Origin: Streptomyces sp. ML-6
GTDB taxonomy: Bacteria; Actinomycetota; Actinomycetes; Streptomycetales; Streptomycetaceae
Reading direction: 5' to 3'
DNA: 64,000 bases
Assembly (NCBI RefSeq): GCF_030116705.1
Contig: NZ_JAOTIK010000002.1
Span: forward strand, 1-64,000
Below are positions 44,316 to 53,530 of this stretch, in pieces; position 1 is the stretch's first letter, and the number at the start of each line of letters is the position of its first letter. Below the pieces are notes generated by a model. That model saw only the letters and a list, made by a program, of their open reading frames with translations. It was not told where the DNA came from and did no database searches. Made by a program: the position numbers and the translations under genes.

Positions 44316-46049
44316 TCAGCCGCGGAGGGCAGAGGCGAAGAGGGCGGGGAGGTCCTGCCATCGGGGGTTGGCGGCGAACTCGGTGAGGAGGCGGCCGGTG
44401 CGGGCGGCGGTGGTGTTGGTGACGAACCACGGGGGCTTGGGGGAGATGGACGCGTCGCCGTTCAGGACGGAGCGTGGTGCGGGGCGGAAGGGGCCGGTGA
44501 CGACGGTGCGTTCGGTGTGGTCCAGGAGGAGGGCGTTGTGGACGATGCCGATGCCGCTCTGGACGTCGTCCAGGGTGTGGCCGGGGAAGGCACCCCAGGT
44601 AGCGCGGGGTGTGGCGTAGCCGACACCGGTCCAGGCGTTGACGGCGACGGTGCCGTAGCGCAGGTCGGCGATCGCGGCGCGCAGGCGCGGGCCGAGGGCT
44701 TTGATGGTGTCGGGGTGGACGATGAGGTTGGCGCCGAGGGTTCCGTGGAGGCGATCGTTGGCGGCGGTGACGGCGGCGTCCAGGAACCGTGCGCCGGTGC
44801 CGGGAAGTTCGGCGACGCCGAGGACCGGTCCGAAGTACTCGGTGGTGAAGGCGGACTCGTCCGGGTCGGTGAGGTCCAGTCCGGTGAGGAGGGTGCGTTC
44901 CGGGGTGCCGCCGGGCTTCTCTGCGTGGCCGGGATGCAGCTCGCGGGCGGCGCGGACGCGGGCCTCGCAGCCGGGGTACCAGGCCGGGCGGGCGGGTGCG
45001 GCGGCCAGGGCCCGGCGCAGGGCGGTGAGGAAGGCGTTCTTCTGGGGCCAGTCGGAGCTGAGGATCAGGATCTGGCCGGCGATGCAGTTGCAGCCGCTGT
45101 TGTGCAGCCGCATGGTGGCGACGTGCTCGGCCTGGTAGCGCAGGTCCGCTTCGGACCACTCTCCCGGGACGACGATGATCGGTGCTACGCCGCCGAGTTC
45201 GCTGGTCATGGGCTTGGACAGGTGCGGTGTGCCGGCGGCCTTGGCGGCCGTCGCCGCCTTGCCGGTGCCCCAGACCACGGCGTCGTGGGTGGCTTCGCTG
45301 CCGGTCATGTGGACGGCGGTGATGCCGGGGTGCCCGGCGAGGGCCCCGCCCACCTCGGGACCGCCCGTGACGATCTCGACCAGGCCCCGGTCGATGAGCG
45401 GCTTGAAGGCCGCGCGATAGACGTCGGCGAGCGGGTCGGTGGTGGGGTTGAGCTTGAGGACGGCGGTGCGGTTCTCGGCGAACAGCTGGTACAGCACGTC
45501 CAGGGGCGGGATGGAGAAGATGTTGCCGGCGCCCAGGACCAGGGCCACGCCCCTGGTCCGTCGCGGGGTGCGCTGGGTGAGGCCGACCGTGGCGCGCAGC
45601 TGCTCCTCGGTGGTGCCGGGGGTCGTCCAGACCTCGGCGTGGAAGCCGTTCATGAGGAGCTTGTCGTAGGTGTCGTACGGGAGGACCTGGACGGCGAGCC
45701 GGTCGCCGGGGGCCCGGGTGAGGCGTGTGCCGGCGAGGACGTCGGTCCCTTCGTCGAGGCGGCGCAGGGTTTCCTGGAGGGCCTGGAGGTAGGTGAGCAC
45801 CGCGTACGAGCCGCTGAGCCATTCCTCTCCGAGGAGCGGGGAGGCGGGGTTGAGCTGCTTGATGTCGGCCGCGGTGCGCACCCATGTGTCGGCGGTGGCT
45901 GCGGTGGCGGAGGCGACTTCGAGGAGCAGCTCGCGCCGTTCGGGCAGGTGGGTGCGGGCCCAGGCGCGTTCGCCGGTGGCGAGTCGGTCGACCAGGGCGT
46001 CGAGGTCGGGGGCGGGGGTGGTGCTGTGGGTGGAGGGCTGGTCGGTCAT
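44316..46049 (-). CDS. Aldehyde dehydrogenase-family protein
   Basis: 577 residues. The Rossmann-type region has GVALVLGAGNIFSIPPLDVL and VHMTGSEATHDAV. SELGGVAPIIVV carries the general base Glu. The nucleophile Cys is in LHNSGCNCIAGQ. It is longer than ordinary ALDHs (about 480-500) and belongs to a divergent branch. It follows the amine oxidase gene by 27 bases, so it probably oxidises the aldehyde that enzyme makes. Confidence 0.82.
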   Translation of the reverse strand: MTDQPSTHSTTPAPDLDALVDRLATGERAWARTHLPERRELLLEVASATAATADTWVRTAADIKQLNPASPLLGEEWLSGSYAVLTYLQALQETLRRLDEGTDVLAGTRLTRAPGDRLAVQVLPYDTYDKLLMNGFHAEVWTTPGTTEEQLRATVGLTQRTPRRTRGVALVLGAGNIFSIPPLDVLYQLFAENRTAVLKLNPTTDPLADVYRAAFKPLIDRGLVEIVTGGPEVGGALAGHPGITAVHMTGSEATHDAVVWGTGKAATAAKAAGTPHLSKPMTSELGGVAPIIVVPGEWSEADLRYQAEHVATMRLHNSGCNCIAGQILILSSDWPQKNAFLTALRRALAAAPARPAWYPGCEARVRAARELHPGHAEKPGGTPERTLLTGLDLTDPDESAFTTEYFGPVLGVAELPGTGARFLDAAVTAANDRLHGTLGANLIVHPDTIKALGPRLRAAIADLRYGTVAVNAWTGVGYATPRATWGAFPGHTLDDVQSGIGIVHNALLLDHTERTVVTGPFRPAPRSVLNGDASISPKPPWFVTNTTAARTGRLLTEFAANPRWQDLPALFASALRG

Positions 46050-46076
46050 GGTGGGGCCTCGCTCACGTGTTGGGGG

Positions 46077-47441
46077 TCAGGAGAGCTTGGGGAGGATCTC
46101 GTCGGCGACGCGGTGGCCGGATTCGGCGGCGCCGTCGATGTAGCCCGCCCATCGGGTGGCGGTTTCGGTGCCGGCCCAGTGCAGGGGGCCGACGGGGCGG
46201 CGCAGGGCCGGGCCGAAGCGGGTGAGGGCGCCGGGTACGGCGAAGGCTCCGTAGCAGCCGCGGCTGTACTCCTCCTCCGCCCAGTCGCGTTCGATGAAGG
46301 CGATGGGGTTGCGGGCCTTGGGACCGAAGTAGCCGACGAGGTCGTTGATCACCTGGGCGCGGCGCTCGTCGGGGTCCATGCGCGATCCGGTGTCGGCGTG
46401 GCGTCCTTCGAGGAAGCCGACGAGTACGCCGCACGATCCGTCGTGGGGGGTGTTGTCGAGGACGGTGCCGAAGGGGCGGTGGGTGCTGTTGGCCTGGCCG
46501 CTGAGGCCGGCGTGGCGCCAGAACGGCTCCTCGTAGGCGATGTTGATCTTGATGACGCGGCCCATCGGCATCCGCTGGATGAGCTGGTCGCGGTCGCCGG
46601 GCAGGCCGGGTGTGTAGCGGATGCGGGCGGCGAGCGGCGGCGGGACGGCGACGACGGCGCGCTGGGCGCGGACGGTGAGGCCGCTGCGCGTGGTGACGCG
46701 GACGCCGGAGGTGGCGGCGGGCTGCCAGTCGATGTCGGTGACGGGGGCGTCGAGGACGATCCGTTCGCCGAGTTCCTCGGCCAGTTCGAGCGCGATGCGC
46801 TGCGTTCCGCCGAGGACGCGGTCCTGCTGGGCCCCGCCGGAGACGTTGATCAGCTGGTCGAGGCCGCCGGCGGCGCCGACGTAGAAGGCGGCCCAGAGTG
46901 CGGACATGTCCTCGGGTTCACTGGAGAAGACCGCCTCGGTGATCAGCCGGAAGAAGTCCCTGCCGCCCGGGGTGCGGGCGGTGCGGTGCAGCCAGGTGTC
47001 GAAGGTCTGACGGTCGAGTTCCTCGGCCTGGGGTGCCCGCCAGGGATCGGCGGCGGCGACCTGGCGGGCGATGCGGTCCAGGCAGTACTGGGTCTGTCCG
47101 ATGTCGGCGAGGACGAGGGGGTTGAGCTTGGGGATCCGGCCCGTGTACTGGACGCGGGTGGTGCGGAACTCACCGATGTGCTCGCCGTCGCCGTGGGTGG
47201 GGTAGGTGCGCAGACCGAGTTCCCTGATGAGTTCCATGGCCTGGTGCTGGGCCGGGCCGACCCACTGCCCGCCGACCTCAATGGGGGCGCCCCCGGGCAG
47301 CTCGCCGTTCAGGAGCCGGCCCCCTACGCGGTCCCGTGCTTCCAGGACCAGTACATCCGCCCCGTTCCTCACGAGGTCACGGGCGGCCACCAGGCCCGCC
47401 ACACCGGCGCCGGCGATCACGACGTCCGCTGATTTCTCCAT
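46077..47441 (-). CDS. Flavin-containing amine oxidase
   Basis: 454 residues from ATG 47441 (GGTGGG five bases upstream; an ATG at 47453 lacks a site). The FAD-binding Rossmann motif DVVIAGAGVAGLVAARDL is at the N-terminus, followed by EARDRVGGRL. The C-terminal FAD site reads GPLHWAGTETATRWAGYIDG. It should oxidise a primary amine such as putrescine to the aminoaldehyde with release of ammonia and hydrogen peroxide. First gene of a two-gene operon, divergent from a TetR gene. Confidence 0.87.
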   Translation of the reverse strand: MEKSADVVIAGAGVAGLVAARDLVRNGADVLVLEARDRVGGRLLNGELPGGAPIEVGGQWVGPAQHQAMELIRELGLRTYPTHGDGEHIGEFRTTRVQYTGRIPKLNPLVLADIGQTQYCLDRIARQVAAADPWRAPQAEELDRQTFDTWLHRTARTPGGRDFFRLITEAVFSSEPEDMSALWAAFYVGAAGGLDQLINVSGGAQQDRVLGGTQRIALELAEELGERIVLDAPVTDIDWQPAATSGVRVTTRSGLTVRAQRAVVAVPPPLAARIRYTPGLPGDRDQLIQRMPMGRVIKINIAYEEPFWRHAGLSGQANSTHRPFGTVLDNTPHDGSCGVLVGFLEGRHADTGSRMDPDERRAQVINDLVGYFGPKARNPIAFIERDWAEEEYSRGCYGAFAVPGALTRFGPALRRPVGPLHWAGTETATRWAGYIDGAAESGHRVADEILPKLS

Positions 47442-47471
47442 CACGCCCACCATTCATACGAAGCGCATCTG

Positions 47472-47488
47472 ACATACATAGCGTATGT
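47472..47488. promoter_or_regulatory. Palindromic operator between amine oxidase and tetR genes
   Basis: ACATACATAGCGTATGT is a dyad of 6-bp arms around ATAGC, placed in the 61-base divergent gap. Related half-sites flank it (CATACG near 47455, GCGTATGG near 47500). It is the probable TetR binding site, covering both promoters. Confidence 0.7.
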
Positions 47489-47502
47489 GATATCCATGGC
47501 GT

Positions 47503-48111
47503 ATGGAAACCTTGCGCGAGAAATACGCGGAGAACACGCGGCGCACCCTGCTCGACACGGGGCTCAGCCTCTTCACCGAGCGGGACTACACGGCCGTCTC
47601 CGCAGAGGAGCTGGTGCGCACCGCCGGGCTGACGCGCGGCGCGCTCTACCACCACTTCGACGGCAAGGCCGGCCTCTTCGAAGCGGTCTTCGAGGAACTG
47701 GAGCGCCAGGCCACCGAGGACATCCGGGCGGTGGTCATGTCCGTGCCCGATCCTCGGGAGCGTGCCTACCGGGCGGCCGACGCGTTCCTCGACGTCTGCA
47801 GCGGGCAGGCGTACCGGCACGTCGTGCTGCAGCAGGGCCCGATCGCCCTGGGCTGGCAGCGGTGGCGCGAGCTGGACCAGCTCCACCTCGGCGGCCTGGT
47901 GCTGGACGTCGTGAACGCCGCTCTGGACGCCGGGCGCCTGCGGCCCCACCCCGCCGCTCTGGTCGCCCGGGCCTTCTACGGCGCGCTCACCGAGCTCTCC
48001 ATCACGATCACGGAAGCCGACGAGCCGGAGCGGACCCGCGTCCAGGCGGCGGAACTCGTACGCGACCTCATCGGCGGGGTCGTGACCGACGGCGGCACGC
48101 CCCCGGCGTGA
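47503..48111 (+). CDS. TetR-family regulator of the amine oxidase operon
   Basis: 202 residues. The N-terminal DNA-binding domain reads FTERDYTAVSAEELVRTAGL then TRGALYHHFDGKAGLFEAVF, a standard TetR helix-turn-helix. The C-terminal ligand domain includes YRHVVLQQGPIALGWQRWRE, seen in several actinobacterial TetR regulators. Divergent placement and the palindrome suggest it represses the amine oxidase-ALDH operon and itself, probably released by the amine or aldehyde. Confidence 0.85.
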   Translation: METLREKYAENTRRTLLDTGLSLFTERDYTAVSAEELVRTAGLTRGALYHHFDGKAGLFEAVFEELERQATEDIRAVVMSVPDPRERAYRAADAFLDVCSGQAYRHVVLQQGPIALGWQRWRELDQLHLGGLVLDVVNAALDAGRLRPHPAALVARAFYGALTELSITITEADEPERTRVQAAELVRDLIGGVVTDGGTPPA

Positions 48112-48136
48112 CCCCGCCGCCCCCTTCGCCCCGTCG

Positions 48137-48307
48137 TCACGCCGCGGAGGGCGGCGTGGTGTCGGGCTGCCCGGGCCGGGGGTGCCGGGCGAACCAGCGC
48201 GCGACGGGTTCCGCGGTCACTCCGTGCAGGACGACGCTGAGAAGGACGGTCGCCGCCGTCACCTTCACGACGAAGTTCGCCTCGCCTTCGGGCAGTTCGA
48301 TGGGAAC
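48137..48307 (-). pseudogene. Cation/proton antiporter C-terminal fragment
   Basis: Fifty-six codons, LPEGEANFVVKVTAATVLLS then VVLHGVTAEPVARWFARHP, match the last membrane helix and tail of NhaP/CPA1-type antiporters. The gene is cut at its left-reading end by the IS6 copy starting near 48308. Confidence 0.65.
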
Positions 48308-48400
48308 TGTCACGTTGGCGGATGGCGTGGGAGGATCCTCGGGTTGATCATGGTGGAGGGGGATCGTACGTGGGGTGCACGTCGCCGTCATACAGGGGTG
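48308..48400 (+). mobile_element. IS6-family element, terminal fragment in inverted orientation
   Basis: From ACTGTCACGTTGGCGG to the codons for VGCTSPSYRG, about 92 bases are identical to the reverse complement of the complete copy's right end. The fragment stops at 48400, about 18 bases before the ISL3 border. Confidence 0.85.
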
Positions 48401-48539
48401 GCTTCGTTCACGTGAAGTGGTTCTGGCTCGCTTTCCGTGATGTGCGCACGCTGAGTGACGACTGACGCTCCGATCGAGCTCCGGGAAGTTGCCTGAAAAT
48501 GACCAGGGCCGATCTTGATGTGGTCGACAGTGCGGCGTC

Positions 48540-50141
48540 GTGGAAGAGATGGCGCCCCGCCTGGAGGGCCTGCTGTTACCGTCCATTGCGGACGTGTCGG
48601 TGCTGTCGCTGGACGTGAGCAACGAGGCGATACGCATCGACGCCTGCAGTACGGCGGACAGGGCGGCATGCCCGGACTGCGGGAGCGAGTCGACCCGGGT
48701 GCACAGCTCTTACCTGCGGTTTCCAGCGGACGTGCCGAGTGGGGGACGTCTGGTCGTCCTGCAACTGAGAGTCCGGCGGTTCTTCTGTCCGGAGCCTTCG
48801 TGTGCTCGGCGGACGTTCGCTGAGCAAATGCCGGGACTGACCCGGCGGCACAGCAGGTGGACGGAGCGGTTACGGTCGACTCTCGCCGCAGTGGGTCTCG
48901 CCCTCGCCGGCCGGGCCGGCGCCCGGATGGCACGGGCCTTCGGGGTGTCCGTCAGCCGCAGCGCGGTGTTACGGCTGCTCGATGCATTGCCTGAACCCGC
49001 AGTCCCGGCCCCGCGAGTGGTGGGGATTGATGAGTACGCCACACGCAAAGGACGGGTCTACGGCACGGTGCTCGTCGACGTCGAGACCCACCGGCCGGTG
49101 GATCTGCTGCCCGACCGAGAGGCGTCCAGCCTGGCCGCATGGCTGGCGAAGCGACCCGGGATCGAGATCGTCTGCCGAGACCGCGCACCGTTCTTCGCGG
49201 AAGGCGCCACAGCCGGGGCACCACAGGCGACACAGGTCGCCGACCGCTGGCATTTGTGGCACAACCTCGGGGAGGCCGCCGAGCGGGCTGTCGCCCGCCA
49301 CCGCCAGTGCCTTCGCGTCCTGGTCCCCGATCGCGAGGCGAAGGCCGACGAACCAGCGCCGCCCGAGGAGAAGGCGAACTCTCCATGGCGGAGCGAGCGA
49401 TTCGCTAACCGCGTCCGAGCCCGGCACGCCACGGTCCACGCGCTGCTGGAAGCTGGCCACAGCCGCCGTTCCATCGGGCGTCAGCTCCAGATGACCCACC
49501 GCACCGTCAAAAGCCTCGCCGACGCTGCGAAACCGGAAGACCTCTTTCGCGGCCAGTGGCAGCACAACAGGACCTCCGTCCTCGACGAGTACAAGCCCTA
49601 CCTGGACGAACGCTGGGACGAGGGCTGCACCAACGCCTGGAAGCTCTGGGAGGAGATCGTTCCCTTGGGCTATCGCGGCAGCTACGGCCGGGTCAGCGCC
49701 TACCTTCGAGAGAAGCGCACCTCGCCACGGCCGGTCACCGCGCAACCGCCAGCACCCCGCGTGGTGACGAGATGGATCCTCAGCCGACCCGAGACGCTGA
49801 CCGAGATCGAACAGCTCCGGCTCAAAGCCGTCCTTGCCAACTGCCCTGAACTCGACGCCCTGACCGGTCACGTCCGGTCCTTCGCCCAAATGCTCACCGA
49901 GCGGCAGGGGGAACGACTCCCGCAGTGGCTCGACGCCGTCCGCCAGGACGACCTTCCCAGCCTCCACACTCTCGCGGCCGGCATCGATCGAGACCGCGAC
50001 GCCGTCATCGCCGGCCTCACCCTGCCCTGGAACTCTGGCGTCGTCGAAGGACACGTCAACAGGATCAAGATGCTCAAGCGCCAGATGTTCGGCCGAGCCG
50101 GTTTCAGCCTGCTACGCAAGCGCGTATTACTGGCCACCTGA
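48540..50141 (+). CDS. ISL3-family transposase
   Basis: 533 residues, full length. The N-terminal zinc ribbon is CPDCGSESTRVHSSY with the second pair in RRFFCPEPSCARRTF. A helix-turn-helix follows (MARAFGVSVSRSAVLRLLD). The DDE domain starts at VVGIDEYATRKGRVYGTVLV, with the middle Asp in QVADRWHLWHNL and the final Glu in WNSGVVEGHVNRIKMLKRQM. A second helix-turn-helix is inserted around GHSRRSIGRQLQMTHRTVKS. It appears functional. Confidence 0.9.
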   Translation: MEEMAPRLEGLLLPSIADVSVLSLDVSNEAIRIDACSTADRAACPDCGSESTRVHSSYLRFPADVPSGGRLVVLQLRVRRFFCPEPSCARRTFAEQMPGLTRRHSRWTERLRSTLAAVGLALAGRAGARMARAFGVSVSRSAVLRLLDALPEPAVPAPRVVGIDEYATRKGRVYGTVLVDVETHRPVDLLPDREASSLAAWLAKRPGIEIVCRDRAPFFAEGATAGAPQATQVADRWHLWHNLGEAAERAVARHRQCLRVLVPDREAKADEPAPPEEKANSPWRSERFANRVRARHATVHALLEAGHSRRSIGRQLQMTHRTVKSLADAAKPEDLFRGQWQHNRTSVLDEYKPYLDERWDEGCTNAWKLWEEIVPLGYRGSYGRVSAYLREKRTSPRPVTAQPPAPRVVTRWILSRPETLTEIEQLRLKAVLANCPELDALTGHVRSFAQMLTERQGERLPQWLDAVRQDDLPSLHTLAAGIDRDRDAVIAGLTLPWNSGVVEGHVNRIKMLKRQMFGRAGFSLLRKRVLLAT

Positions 50142-50204
50142 TCAACCACCCGCCTCTCGGTGATAGGACTTCCCTCTACGGAAAGACGATGAGAAGGCGA
50201 CAGC

Positions 50205-50717
50205 GTGGACGCAGTAGTAGCGATCAGCCTGATCCGCATGGCCGCTGCAGACTTGGCCATGGAACCCTGGCAGCGCCCCTCGGACGCTTACCTGGTCGAG
50301 TTGGGCCTGGATGCCCTGATGGCCGACATCGAGGCTCCCTCGCTTCGCCTGCTGGCTGGCCTCGCTCGTAGTGAGTATCCCCAGGCCCGCGAGCTGTTCG
50401 ACCTTGTACTGGAAGAGTTGGGTCTGCTGCCGCTGATCTCGGACGATCTTGCCAAGGCGCGATGGACCGCGGCCCAGTGGTGGGCCAGCCAGATCGTGGC
50501 GTGCCAACTCGATCCCGTGCACGGAGCGAAGCTGATCTATGAGGAAGCTGCAGCCGAACTCGACTACCCCGACGCGCTGCAACCCATCGTTGATCTGGCG
50601 AGAGCGCTCGACCTGCCGAACGATCAACCTTCGGACCAGCAGCACATTCGCGACCGGGTCACCTCCGCGGCGCAAGAATTTCTCGCCACAGAAGCGCACC
50701 AGAACCACAGCCTTTGA
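50205..50717 (+). CDS. Unknown passenger protein of the ISL3 element
   Basis: 170 residues from GTG 50205. It is acidic, helical and without membrane segments (LRLLAGLARSEYPQARELFD and ELDYPDALQPIVDLARALDL). It lies between the transposase and the right inverted repeat, so it moves with the element. No family is recognised. Confidence 0.6.
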   Translation: MDAVVAISLIRMAAADLAMEPWQRPSDAYLVELGLDALMADIEAPSLRLLAGLARSEYPQARELFDLVLEELGLLPLISDDLAKARWTAAQWWASQIVACQLDPVHGAKLIYEEAAAELDYPDALQPIVDLARALDLPNDQPSDQQHIRDRVTSAAQEFLATEAHQNHSL

Positions 50718-50768
50718 GCTACGTCGCATGACCCACCGTGACCGGTTCACGGAAAGCGAGCCAGAACC

Positions 50769-51096
50769 CCACCAGGGTCGGGTCCTCTAATCGGCGGGCC
50801 TTCTCGCGGACCTGGCAGCGCAGGAGTTCGTGGATGACCTGGTCGGTGCCGTCGTCCCGCCAGGCGGCGAAGTAGTAGTACGTCGCGCTCTTCGGCGGCA
50901 GGTCGTGCGGGAGGTAGGCCCACTGGCAACCGGTCCGGCCCTGGTAGAGGATCGAGTTCACGATCTCCCGCATCTCGTAGGCGCCCTGGTGGCCGCTGAC
51001 CGAACGATGCCGGTCCTTCCACGCGGTGATCACCGGCTCGATCAGAGCCCACTGCGCGTCCGATAAGTCGCTGGGGTACGGCTTGCGTTCACTCAT
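50769..51096 (-). pseudogene. IS5-family transposase, N-terminal fragment
   Basis: From ATG 51096: MSERKPYPSDLSDAQWALIE, then GRTGCQWAYLPHDLPPKSAT, the standard DUF4096 start of IS5-type transposases. It ends at ARRLEDPTLV, where the ISL3 border at 50768 cuts it. The catalytic domain is missing from the window. Confidence 0.85.
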
Positions 51097-51261
51097 CTGA
51101 TCACACCAGCAGACCACCGGCTGCGGACCAGCAGATTCCGCCCGTGCCCACACCATCAGGTGACGACAGAACCACCCAAGGAGTCACGAACCGCCCTCTC
51201 ACACCCCACGAGACACGACTGCGCTACCAAAGCGATCAAGCCCTCGCGGCATAACAAGAGC

Positions 51262-51642
51262 GTGTCCAACATCACGGGGAAACTTCAGGCCCTGGCCGGG
51301 CGCCGGATCGTGATCTACAACCGGGACTGCGACACCGGCAGGCTGCGGTGGGAGCTCCACCTCCACCACACCCGTGCCACGGTCGATCTGACCAAATACC
51401 GCCTGTGGAGCGGCGAGCAGCACCCGGCCGCGGACGCCTGGCTGGACGCACAGCAGTGGGATGAGTACGCGACGGAGCAGTACGCCGTCTTCTACGGCGC
51501 CTGGCACCTCTACTGGGGCACCTACACCTGGCAGCCGCTGGGCGGCGGACACCGCGCCCTGGGCGACTGTCAGACTGTGATCACGCGGTTGGAGGAGACG
51601 GCCAAAGGCCGTGGGTTCGAGTTTTCCAAAGGGGGCTCGTAG
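51262..51642 (+). CDS. Unknown protein
   Basis: About 126 residues from GTG 51262 (a longer frame starts at ATG 51160). VSNITGKLQALAGRRIVIYN then HHTRATVDLTKYRLWSGEQH and YAVFYGAWHLYWGTYTWQPL. It is rich in Trp and Tyr and has no signal peptide. No family recognised. Coding character is good from about 51270 on. Confidence 0.5.
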   Translation: MSNITGKLQALAGRRIVIYNRDCDTGRLRWELHLHHTRATVDLTKYRLWSGEQHPAADAWLDAQQWDEYATEQYAVFYGAWHLYWGTYTWQPLGGGHRALGDCQTVITRLEETAKGRGFEFSKGGS

Positions 51643-52195
51643 CCGAACTCACGGCTCGTACGTCCAGAACCGTACCGGGGCGGGCTCGGGTTCGTCCCGG
51701 TACGCCGAACCAAGGGCCAGACCGCGGCCTCGTACGAGTGGCAGACGGCTGCAGCCGACAGCGGCACAGGCCGAGCACGCCGAGCCAGCCGGATTCACTG
51801 TCGTCCGGGAGGGCAGCGGCTGGGTGACCCTGGTGGCCCGAGGCGCGGGTATCGTCACTGCCGGAGACCGCCCTCAGGTCCGCAGCGTAATTGCCCTCGT
51901 CCTCTCGGGGATTCGCCGACAGTCGCGAACCGGGCCGGGCGAGCGGGGTCATGAGTGCGGCTACTCAGGTGGGCGCAGAGGTTGGCCACGGACGGTACGC
52001 CGGGTGGCTGCGCTGTGTTGCGGGCCCGTGCACCCAGTGCGACCTTGGTCGAGGGGGCGATGCCGACGGCCTTGCGGGCGACGGCACTGCGGGCCGATGC
52101 ACGGCTGAACCGCGCCCCACCCTCCCCGGCACCTGCCAGTCGGTGGACCGGCGCGTCCACGAACCGGGGGAAGCACACAGAAAGCGGGAAACCTC
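51643..52195. other. No recognisable gene
   Basis: 553 bases with several open frames on both strands but none with convincing protein sequence. The last 100 bases should hold the promoter of the subtilisin gene. Confidence 0.35.
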
Positions 52196-53530
52196 ATGGC
52201 GAACGGATCCACGAGCATGCACGCCTTCGGCGAGCAGCCCGATCGGCCCTCAGCCGACGGTACGAGCCGCGGTACGCAGTACACCGGACGGTACGTGGTC
52301 GTGCTCGACCCGAACAGTCAGCAGCGCGGACTGGACGCGCTGGTTTCGGCCGCGGGCATCGCTCCCGTGCGACGGGTCCGGGGAGTGGCCGCCGCGGAGG
52401 CCTCCGGACTCCTCGAAAACCCCGACGTCTCGGTGGTCTTCGAGGACCTCGCCGTGGCCGTCGTCGAGGTGCGGCCCGAGCAGCGGCTCGCGCTGGTGAC
52501 CAGTGCGGAGGCGGAGGACGCGATCCTTGCGGCCGAGCCGGAGCGATGGGTCCGCGCCTCGCAGATCATCGCCCCCGACCGGGCGCCAGCCAAGTTCTTC
52601 CCGGCCTACCGCGGCGACGAGGACGTGCTCGCCCGCCAATCCCGTGCCGAGGCCGCCGCGGACCAGGGACCGGCGCTGGACGAGCAGACCACGACCTGGG
52701 GGCTCCAGGCCATCCGGGCCAACGCCTCCGGCCTGACCGGCCGCGGGGTGAGGATCGCCGTCCTCGACACCGGTGTGGACACCGACCACCCGGACCTGGC
52801 AGGCCGCATCGAGGAGACGGCGTCCTTCGTAGCCGACGAGACCGTCGAGGACGGCCACGGGCACGGCACACACTGTATCGGTACCGCCGCCGGTCCGGCC
52901 CAACCCCAGCAGGGACCCCGCTACGGTGTGGCGACCGAGGCACGCGTGCTGGCCGGCAAGGTGCTCAACAACGAGGGCGACGGTACAGACGGCCAGATCC
53001 TGGCGGGCATGGAGTGGGCGATCGCCAAGGGCGCGAAGGTGATCTCGATGTCGCTCGGCGGGCGCGTCGAGCTGGGCGAGCTCTTCCCGCAGACGTACGA
53101 GATCCTGGCCGAGCGCGCGCTGCAGCTCGGCACGGTGATCGTCGCGGCGGCCGGCAACCACAGCCTCCGGCCGGGCTTCGTGTCGCCTGTCGACGTCCCG
53201 GCGAACTGTCCCTCCATCCTTGCCGTGGGCTCACTGGACAAGGCGATGCGGATCGCGTTCTCCTCCTGCGGAGGCCTCAACGGCCAGGGCGGTGAGGTCA
53301 ACATCGCCGCTCCCGGCGTGCGCGTGCACTCGGCCGCTCCCGGCGGCGGCTACGCGACGATGTCGGGCACCAGCATGGCGACGCCGCACGTCGCGGGTGT
53401 CCTCGCCCTGCTCTCCGAGGCGAACCCCGAGGCCTCCGCGGCCGATCTGGTCGCCGCACTGAAGGCCGGGGCGTTCCCGCTGCCGCAGCCCGCCCGGGAC
53501 GTGGGCGTGGGTCTGCTGCAGGCGCCGTGA
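52196..53530 (+). CDS. S8-family subtilisin-like protease without signal peptide
   Basis: 444 residues. The triad is Asp191 (AVLDTGVDTDHP), His226 (GHGHGTHCIG) and Ser393 (MSGTSMATPHVAG), with the oxyanion Asn in VIVAAAGNHS. An N-terminal region of about 160 residues includes a segment like an I9 propeptide (GRYVVVLDPNSQQRGLDALV). There is no signal peptide, so it should act in the cytoplasm or leave by another route. It overlaps the next small gene by four bases (GTGA). Confidence 0.88.
   Translation: MANGSTSMHAFGEQPDRPSADGTSRGTQYTGRYVVVLDPNSQQRGLDALVSAAGIAPVRRVRGVAAAEASGLLENPDVSVVFEDLAVAVVEVRPEQRLALVTSAEAEDAILAAEPERWVRASQIIAPDRAPAKFFPAYRGDEDVLARQSRAEAAADQGPALDEQTTTWGLQAIRANASGLTGRGVRIAVLDTGVDTDHPDLAGRIEETASFVADETVEDGHGHGTHCIGTAAGPAQPQQGPRYGVATEARVLAGKVLNNEGDGTDGQILAGMEWAIAKGAKVISMSLGGRVELGELFPQTYEILAERALQLGTVIVAAAGNHSLRPGFVSPVDVPANCPSILAVGSLDKAMRIAFSSCGGLNGQGGEVNIAAPGVRVHSAAPGGGYATMSGTSMATPHVAGVLALLSEANPEASAADLVAALKAGAFPLPQPARDVGVGLLQAP

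Larger units (their letters stand above)
48419..50768 (+). mobile_element. ISL3-family element with passenger gene
   Basis: GGTTCTGGCTCGCTTTCCGT at 48419 is repeated in inverted orientation ending at 50768 (about 22 bp perfect). It contains the transposase and one extra gene. The flanking 8 bases differ, so no target duplication is visible. Its right border falls inside an IS5-family transposase gene. Confidence 0.88.

Noticed and set aside
44115..47432. A 1105-codon open frame on the plus strand
   Set aside because: It is a Gly/Val/Ala-rich shadow of the minus-strand ALDH and amine oxidase genes.
51643..52195. Coding frames on both strands before the subtilisin
   Set aside because: None shows protein-like composition, a ribosome site or a recognisable motif.
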